Assembly (NCBI GenBank): GCA_000969725.1
Contig: JXSR01S011347.1
Origin: Ophiothrix spiculata
Lineage: Eukaryota > Echinodermata > Ophiuroidea > Amphilepidida > Ophiotrichidae
Strand: one strand, 5' to 3'
Length of the DNA: 27,702 bases
Shown here: piece after piece, positions 21,081 through 27,702 of the stretch
How positions within the stretch are numbered: the first letter of the stretch is position 1
How the letters are laid out: each line of letters opens with the position of its first letter
The notes under the pieces: model-generated
Seen by the model: the letters and a program-made list of their open reading frames with translations, nothing else
What the model was told of the DNA's origin: nothing
Databases searched by the model: none
Made by a program: the position numbers and the translations under genes

Positions 21081-21467
21081 TTGGGTTGGCGCAGCGTTAC
21101 TTCCCTCGCCTTGCACCAATGAGGTCCCGGGTTCGAGTCCCGCTCCCGGCGCTTTATGTGCATTTGGTTTTCAGTCCATGCTCGCTTCCGCAGGTTTTTC
21201 TCCGGGGACTCCGGTCTTCCTCCTGCATCTAAAACTGTCACATGATTTGCCCATCTGAGTCTGCCCCACCCAGGCTATGGGAAGCTGCACAAAGGGTGAA
21301 TATTACAACCGAAGTACCGAATAATAGAATGTGCTCTACGGAAGCACTTCTAAGTGAAGTGAAATGGTTGTGACGATCTACCTGCAGCGAATCACGAGCG
21401 CTTTGTTTCCTATTCGGTCAAAAGGCGCTATATAAATGCCATTATTATTGTTATTATTATTATTATT
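21081..21467 (+). mobile_element. tRNA-derived SINE, complete-looking, 387 bases
   Basis: Its head is tRNA-like with an A-box-type TGGCGCAGCGT (21087-21097) and a B box GGTTCGAGTCC (21130-21140), the internal Pol III promoter. A central part (about 21183-21235) has TTTTTCTCCGGGGACTCCGG and TCTTCCTCCTGC, a pattern I associate with the conserved central domain of Nin-DC-type SINEs of deuterostomes and cephalopods (from memory). The tail is GGCGCTATATAAATGCC (21424-21440) followed by ATT repeats. ATCA flanks both ends (21077-21080, 21468-21471), and copy 2 of repeat D reads GTGATCAAAATACTG unbroken at 22801. It is inserted in the plus orientation. Confidence 0.9.
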
Positions 21468-21469
21468 AT
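21442..21469. repeat. ATT microsatellite tail
   Basis: ATT/TTA triplets follow the SINE tail. This is the simple-repeat end expected of SINEs that use L2/CR1-type machinery rather than poly(A). Confidence 0.85.
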
Positions 21470-21890
21470 CAAAATACTGTGGATGGCCAAAATCTATGAA
21501 ACGACTCATTAATTTGAGGGACATTTATTGGTCAAAAGTTTTTTTCATGCATACACTACCTAAAAATGTATCACATAATTGGATTTCTCGACAAATTTCC
21601 TTTTGAAAAATGTATACATTTTACCATTTACGTCGACTCGGTCAAAAGATATGCCGTTTTAAAGTTTTCGAGTGTAAATGAATGTTTTGAACAGTAATGT
21701 ATAGAAAAAAATACCAACATATAAACTTGTCAATATTCGATACATGCTTTAGCATTATACATATCTCATTGAAATACATTCAAAAAAATTATGATCCCGG
21801 CATTTTTATTTTTAACAATACATGTGTTATAAATCATAACTCTCTTTACCCTTTTATAATCCTATGCGCGCCTCCTGCTACCGATCCATC

Positions 21891-22206
21891 GTGTTTCCGA
21901 ATTGCTTTTTCAAGTATAACTTTTTTAATTAAAATCATGAGAAGTTCACTTTTTATACACAAATAGAGTATAAATAGACCTTTCATATGATACCAAACTT
22001 TCCCAAATACGTAAAGAAGTTTTAGCAAAAATGCACATTTTCTACAATTTTTTAGGGTAATATGTAATAGATCCATGATATTTGAGGGACCTATTTGTGA
22101 CGGAAGACCTATTAAAAATCTTTATAGCAGAAGTTATTTTACTGAAAAGTCAACACATATTCGCATTTATTCAAATTTCTTTACAGGTATTGGCCTTATG
22201 GTCATA
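21891..22206. other. Spacer between D copies
   Basis: This is AT-rich with no recognised feature. If D were a tandem array this would be part of the period, but nothing equivalent follows copy 2 at 23254. Confidence 0.5.
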
Positions 22207-23253
22207 CAATGTCCATATTTGGGCATAAAAGTAAAATTTTCGGGTTTAAACCCACTTAGCGAGATTTTTTCAACAACATTTTTTGCCAGGATGATGCACA
22301 AGTTTAAGGTCTCTAAGAATCTATCAAAAACTCATTTTTGAAAAAAATGGTCTCTAAGCCGTTTTGGAATTCAGCTCTTCATTTATCTAGTGCTTATACT
22401 GATCGATATTGCTTTATTATAATGTTTAAAATGAATTCGGTATTGGACGTAAGTCATTAACTGGTCATATTTTTTTATTTCACACTAAAACATTGGTAAA
22501 ACCATGCCAATTTGTATTCAACGGAGCGTAACTCTAAATACATACAATTAAAAACCCACAAAGTTATATATTGCTGGAAAGCTTATTTTCCGAGGCTTTC
22601 AATTTTACCTTAATAAGCCTAATTTTGACGGATGGGTAAAAAATATACAGGGTGCAAAATAAAAAAAAGTAAATTTTGGTCAACAAACTTAGCACAATGA
22701 GATTTTGTTGGGGAAAGGTGTATCCAGATGACACAAACATTACTTGAAGGATGTATTGATGGCCTTCCATAAACAATTTCATTTGGTGACCAATTTCATT
22801 GTGATCAAAATACTGAGGATGGTCAAAATCTATGAAACGACTCATTAATTTGAGGGACATTTATTGGTCAAAAGTTTTTTTCATGCATACACTACCTAAA
22901 AATGTATCACATAATTAGATTTCTCGACAAATTTCCTTTCGAAAAATGTATACATTTTACCATTTACGTCGACTCGGTCAAAGATATGCCGTTTTAAAGT
23001 TTTCGAGTGTAAATGAATGTTTTGTACAGTAATGTATAGAAAAAAATACGAACATATAAACCATTAAGAAAGAACAAAATTTGGATGACTTGTCAATATT
23101 CGATACATGCTTTAGCATTATACATATCTCATTGAAATACATTCAAAAAATTATGATCCCAGCATTTTTATTTTTAACAAAACATGTGTTTATAAATCAT
23201 AACTCTCTATACCCTTTTATAATCCTATGCGCGCCTCCTGCTACCGATCCATC
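22207..23253. repeat. Direct repeat D, copy 2 (empty SINE site)
   Basis: This is the uninterrupted sister of 20546-21890. It keeps the extra segments at about 22408-22475 and 23061-23088. No terminal inverted repeats are visible at its edges, and the copies end abruptly at CCGATCCATC. The copies' spacing and high similarity fit a local duplication or two insertions of one young repeat family. Confidence 0.9.
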
Positions 23254-23500
23254 ATAACGGACTGAGTTTAGAGGCCGTCGAAGGAAAACTGACGTCGGTC
23301 AGTAACCAATAGCTGTCTATGCAAAAACCAGACGGTGTGTTTAACAACTTGTCAGCTGGAGATGCTTCAAAAAATTGTACAGAGGTTTGCCTTGGGAGTA
23401 ACAAAATTGCAGTTTGTAAACGATGTCACATGCTACGACCACACAACAACTGATGACCACCGGGAAACGCATGTAATCAACGACCTTACACGAATGTTTT

Positions 23501-24170
23501 GACCTTGCGGATCACAATGATTGTAATAGACATTTAAATTTAATATAGGTCCACACAGCTTGTTTTTTAAACACATATAGGTAGCACACATACTCAATTT
23601 ACTATTCTGGTATGAATGTCACGTAAGTGAGGAACACAATCTTGTTGTTGTCGGAGTTGGGATTAAGTCACCACAATATGATGTTCCTTAATTGCAAATG
23701 CTCTTTTCAATTATATATATAACTGTGCAACATTATCTTGGGCATTTTAAATTTAATTTACATCCAAACAGCTTTTTAACACTTGTACACGCATAATCAA
23801 TTCATTACTCTAGTGTGAAAGGCTTGTAAGCGTGAAACATGATGCTATATACGGTGCTAGCATTAAGTAACCAAAATGATGTTACTTAATTGTGGACGAT
23901 GTTCTCTTCATTTAAAAAATACAGTGCAAGATGATCTCGGCCGACTTGAACCACAATAATTGAAATATACATTATACATTGTTTTTACTTCCAAACAACT
24001 TGTGTTCCATATTTATAGGTTTATATAGGTACACATGCAATGTATTCGTTTTGATCTTTTAGTGTAAATTGCACGTAGGTGAAACGTGAGATTGTTATAA
24101 TGCATGCTAGTATTCAGTCTCTATGAGATGGTACTTCGAGTGGTTGGAGTTGAAGATTCACTACACAGAT
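23501..24170. repeat. Three degenerate tandem units of about 200-237 bases
   Basis: The units are about 23501-23737, 23738-23938 and 23939-24170. Landmarks recur in the same order: TTAAATTTAAT with TCCACACAGC / TCCAAACAGC / TCCAAACAAC; then CACGTAAGTGAGGAACA / CTTGTAAGCGTGAAACA / CACGTAGGTGAAACGTG; then ATTAAGTCACCA / ATTAAGTAACCA / ATTCAGTCTC; then GATGTTCCTTAATTG / GATGTTACTTAATTG; then CTGTGCAACATTATCT / CAGTGCAAGATGATCT. No coding frame is seen. Confidence 0.75.
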
Positions 24171-24224
24171 GTAGTAGCTTATTCACAAAAAAATTTAAGT
24201 TTCAATAAAAACATGTTGCAATAC

Positions 24225-24640
24225 TTTCTTGCAGACGTGTAATTTTCTTACAGAGACATTATCTGAATGTCGCTCTCAAAACAAAAAGAGGTCGATACTC
24301 AATCAGATAGCTTGACTTATCACAGACTCATGACGTCAGCCACTATTCAAAAGGTAGGGGCATTCAAATATGTTCCCTAGAAGAAAATGTCTTTACAATT
24401 ATGGTTATTTTAATTTTGCGATAACGTTTTCTCTAAAGATGTACATTTCAAAAGAGATAATTCATTTGCTTTTATAAACTTTTATTTAAATACAAGCTTA
24501 ATGAGTTGAGACAGTTGCGAAACGGCTCAATTCAACTATCACTCAAAACAAGTCAAGCAGACTTGATCAAATTTAATTACACTTTTTTGTGTAGCCTACG
24601 TAATCGTAAACAAAGCAACCACGTCGCTAATGATTTTAAA
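24225..24640. repeat. Strongly diverged relative of block A/B
   Basis: TTTTCTTACAGAGACATT (24242) resembles A's TTTTCTATTACAGAAACATT, and CTTAATGAGTTGAGACAG with TTGCGAAACGGCTCAATTCA resembles CTTAATGAGCAAAGACAG with CTGCGAAGTAACTTAATTTA (9301). AAACAAAGCAACCA resembles GTAAAGCAATCACC. The order is kept with gaps. The identity is far lower than between A and B. This is read by eye and could be partly chance. Confidence 0.45.
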
Positions 24641-27600
24641 CATATACTGCCTTTTGTTACATGTGTAAGCAGTATCATATAAATTGCTTTTCATTAATTC
24701 GAGATTTTTTCTAGAAAAATATAGCCAGATATAGCTACTGCTTCCGGCTTTTTTTTTAATATAAAGTGAAAGGATTCTTAACAAACAACTTTATATCAAT
24801 AAATAAAAAAATGAAAACAATAATGAAGGGATATTATAACTTTAGTTTGTTTTTTATTCCAATATCCAGGATTTTTTCAGGAAAAAAAATATCTTACAGT
24901 ATTTCAATACATAAAACGAGTATTTTCTGTTCAGAATTAAATACTTCAAAATTGGAATATTAGTATTTGGCATTCCTTTTAAGTTGATGCAAAGTTTTGT
25001 TCTTTGTGTTCCATTATAAACTGACGTAAAATCATTGCTCTTACAGAATGCAGTATGCTCACTTTGTATCAAGGTGATGTTGCACATGTTGCATCAAACA
25101 GTTGTCTTCAATATGATAAGGTTCGAGAGAGTAATTCAACATACATGTAGTGATATTAAAGCGTCTTAAAACATGTTTTAATCATTACAAATTATTCAAG
25201 AAAACTAACAAGATTGTTGTCTTGCTTAAAAGATTCATTTTTTTAATTTATTAGACTTGGTCTAAGGGAACAATCTGTCTTAGTTAAAATGACATCAATT
25301 TAAAGTTAACTCTTAAATTGTCCGTTAGAAAACCAAATTAATAATACAAGTGATAGATTCACAGGAAATGTGTTTTTCAGTTGGTCGTGCTAAGTATTAT
25401 GAACAAAGATTTAAGAAACCAGGTGGGTTAATTGACGTATTTTCACATCATGTTTTCACCAAAACCTCTTGATTGTAAAGGCTACAACGTGATTATACAA
25501 TAACGCTATTATCGCAAACTATTTTTCCTGCAGTTGAACATAACATGTTAACTTTAAAGGGTATTATAACGACGTGAATATAAATGTGTTTTACATCAAT
25601 CTGTGTCAATATGATGAACACACTCGGTGTATATCTGTAGCATCGCAAGATGCAACAAAATGCAAATGTAACATTAACTTTTTGCACTTTTGCTAAATTT
25701 TCCGCTTGGTGAAAAACGCTCAAATGATAAAGAAAAGCAGAATATAACAAAATTGTGTCTTAATTGTTATTTATAATTTGACATTAATTGTTATGCAATA
25801 AACTTGACCATTTTTGTCCAAGTTCTTTGAACTGCACAAATCCATATGCCAAGTCATAAAGTTTGTGTTATGAAACATAGAGCTGGAATACAATCCTACC
25901 AAATTATTTGTAGTCTTATAATACAGTAAATACGTGCTTCATGTTCAATTAAATTACATGCACAATTATTACAAAAAGAGATTTTACTTATGATTTAAGT
26001 TAAACAAGTGTTCAAATGCCCCGATAATTACTTTATTGGTCTAAATTATTTCCACTTTTGTGTACACGTACTCTTCAGACTCATAAGGCATGTAGGAATA
26101 GCATTATTTGCTGAAAGGATCGTGTCCCAATCAAATCTTACCTATGTCGATATGCAAGGGGTATCCAGATACTTTTAATACTACTATATTTATGAGCAAG
26201 ATTTTTCACAGAAACTAAAACATCAAAAACGTAACATGTATATAATACACAATAATTGTAAAATGCTGATTGGTATTGATTTGTTTCGCAATATTATGTA
26301 AAATGTATTCATGTGATAACATGTGAAAATTCCTTCTGGAACATGATTCTTGAAATGTTGGCGGTAAAATGTTTGACGCGACACAAAAAATGTTTTTTTT
26401 TAGCTGCCATTTCGAGACGGCTCATCCGATTTTCATTTTTTTCTGTATTTTGGTCCCTTTATCTTTAGCAAAATTTTCAACGTAAAATTCATAACGAAAG
26501 GGTGTTTTTTAGGTGGAGTCCCCCACCTCCTTGGGCACCAACGGGTGGGAAATACCTTGGTCACTTAAAAGTGTTAAAGCGCTTATTTTAGTTTCATCTC
26601 TATCTCATTGACAAGCTTTGCCGGACCATAACTTGACTCTTGGATATCGGAAAACGTTCATCGATGTGTCATTTTAAACCTTTACTTTGCAGCTATGTGT
26701 AATGTTAAAATAGCTATAGGTCGACTTTTTGGTTGATTTGGGTCGGACGGTTATGTGACCGTCCAACCCAAATCAATATCTATGAAAGGTAAATTAAGAG
26801 TTTTTACTGTATGTTATAGTGAACCGTTAGTTTTAAATTAACATTTCGGAGTAATATTAGAACCTATTAAAGTTGTTCAAATGTTAAGAAGCGTTCCTTG
26901 TATCTCTCTTATTAGAAAAATAAAAATTGTACGATGGTTTATTGCTTTGGATGAGGCAACATCTAAGTCTGACGAAAACTAAACTTTTCGAATGCAATAT
27001 CACGTAGCTGTTATACAGCACGTATGATGCAACAAAGAAGAGTGTCTGTGTTGGAAATAAAACGTCATTATTATTCATTTGGTTGAATTGAGAGTGAAAA
27101 GCCTATTGCTGGCAGCTCACAAATAAACAGATTCTAAGTTAAAGCATGATTTTGGATATTAGTAACCTTTGCACTCCTTAGTTTTATGCCTTACTTGAAA
27201 GGCCTCTATTTCCATTCAGTTTGAGAAATGTATTGTTGTTAAAAGGGGGAACAATGATTTTTTGCACATGAAAAATACATTTTCCTCACAGAACATACTT
27301 AAAAAAATAGTACTATGAGGAAATTGGAAATTCGATGCTGAGACCTGTTCAACACCATTTTCAACATCAGCGGCCGGTACATAGGAATGTGGTTTCCCGA
27401 CTTACAGTACTTTTTGCTGTAACGCGTCATATATTTGAAATGATACTTTGCTTTAATTTAGATAAATTTCAGCAAATAAACACTTCACTGCATAAGGTAA
27501 TTTATAATCCCGTTATGTGTCTATTTGTTCAATTTAAAACTAATGTTTCCAAGTATATTAGTATATATAAGTATGATATGGGACACACCATCACAACAAA

Positions 27601-27702
27601 AGCCATATAAAATTCCCATAAAAATGAAACTCCGTCACCCAGTTTACAAATGGCGGCCAGATATCTATTTTATGTCATAAGTCTATTTTCCTGTCAAACA
27701 TA
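24641..27702. other. Non-coding AT-rich tail of the window
   Basis: I find no gene, no terminal-repeat pair and no similarity to the repeats above apart from the hairpin at 26733-26776. Around 26380-26580 the sequence is more G/C-rich (GAGACGGCTCATCCGATTTTC, then GGTGGAGTCCCCCACCTCC), which looks like another decayed repeat, but I cannot assign it. Confidence 0.45.
26733..26776. repeat. Near-perfect hairpin, 19-base arms
   Basis: TTGATTTGGGTCGGACGGT, a 6-base loop TATGTG, then ACCGTCCAACCCAAATCAA. Eighteen of 19 positions pair as Watson-Crick and the other is a C-A mismatch. Pairing stops sharply outside the arms. It stands alone in AT-rich sequence and its role is unknown. Confidence 0.9.

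Larger units (their letters stand above)
20546..21890. repeat. Direct repeat D, copy 1 (with SINE inside)
   Basis: This matches 22207-23253 in the same orientation, from CAATGTCCATATTCGGGC to GCGCCTCCTGCTACCGATCC. Over about 200 bases (20882-21080) I count about 7 differences. It lacks about 65 bases present in copy 2 near 22408-22475 and 28 bases at 23061-23088. It is split by the SINE at 21081-21467. An open frame shared with copy 2 on the minus strand does not look selected: most of the differences change the residue. Confidence 0.9.

Noticed and set aside
20882-21241. Frame containing RRERDSNPGPH
   Set aside because: This is the well-known chance peptide from reading a tRNA-type B box on the reverse strand of a SINE, not a gene.
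22564-22860. Minus-strand open frame conserved between the two D copies (also at 20882-21241)
   Set aside because: Most base differences between the copies change the residue, and the frame in copy 1 runs into SINE sequence. The product is rich in F, I and L as expected of AT-rich non-coding DNA. No domain is recognised.
23501-24170. CRISPR-like array
   Set aside because: The units are over 200 bases, highly diverged, without short identical repeats, and the genome is eukaryotic.
1-27702. Host protein-coding exons
   Set aside because: I looked for conserved frames with splice-like borders. Sites such as TTTTCTATTACAG in A and B are not attached to any frame conserved between copies.
1-27702. 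LTR, retroviral or Polinton-type element
   Set aside because: I saw no long terminal repeats, protease, integrase, capsid or family-B polymerase motifs. The direct repeats present (A/B, D) do not behave as LTRs.

Overview
This is an AT-rich, gene-poor stretch of a eukaryotic, almost certainly animal, genome. It carries no operons and no long host ORF. What can be read in it is fossil mobile DNA: three broken non-LTR retrotransposons (LINEs) of at least two families, a tRNA-headed SINE, several short non-autonomous DNA transposons (MITE-like) and some large repeated blocks. The SINE has a tRNA-like head, a conserved-looking central domain and a GCGCTATATAAATGCC tail. That combination with CR1/L2-like and RTE-like LINEs fits a marine invertebrate such as an echinoderm, hemichordate, amphioxus or mollusc. 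I cannot name the species from sequence alone.

Layout. Positions 222-1940 hold a decayed CR1-like LINE on the minus strand, split by a CAG-ended element at 1050-1673. Positions about 2690-10236 (block A) and 11400-16950 (block B) are two direct copies of one non-coding unit of about 4 kb, roughly 94% identical where I aligned them. Each has been enlarged by different later insertions. Block A received an RTE-like LINE (6086-8656, itself hit by a 413-base element with a 7-base target duplication) and a fold-back-containing insert (3533-4450). Block B received a CACTA-ended MITE (15589-15711), a TA-flanked MITE (13671-13924), a TTA-flanked Harbinger-like MITE (14575-15061), a 757-base insert holding a tRNA-like sequence (12804-13560), and a short insert near 16020-16186. 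For most of these the sister block shows the empty site, so their ends can be set by comparison within this window. Both blocks end in remnants of a plus-strand LINE reverse transcriptase that predate the duplication. A 292-base assembly gap (10496-10787) lies between the blocks.

From 16951 on, positions 18390-19035 carry further copies of two modules found at the A/B junction. Positions 20022-20545 hold the 3' end of a CR1/L2-like LINE. Positions 20546-21890 and 22207-23253 are a second, younger direct duplication, differing by about 3.5% in one aligned stretch. Its first copy is interrupted by the SINE and its second keeps the empty site. The SINE and the nearby LINE share a 16-of-17-base 3' tail, which suggests the LINE family mobilised the SINE. 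Positions 23501-24170 hold three degenerate tandem units. Positions about 24225-24640 resemble block A/B at much lower identity. The last 3 kb is unannotated AT-rich sequence except for a near-perfect hairpin at 26733-26776.

I see no host protein-coding gene, no functional RNA gene, no CRISPR array, and no retroviral or Polinton-type element. The value of the window is as a record of nested insertions and duplications rather than as a working gene system.
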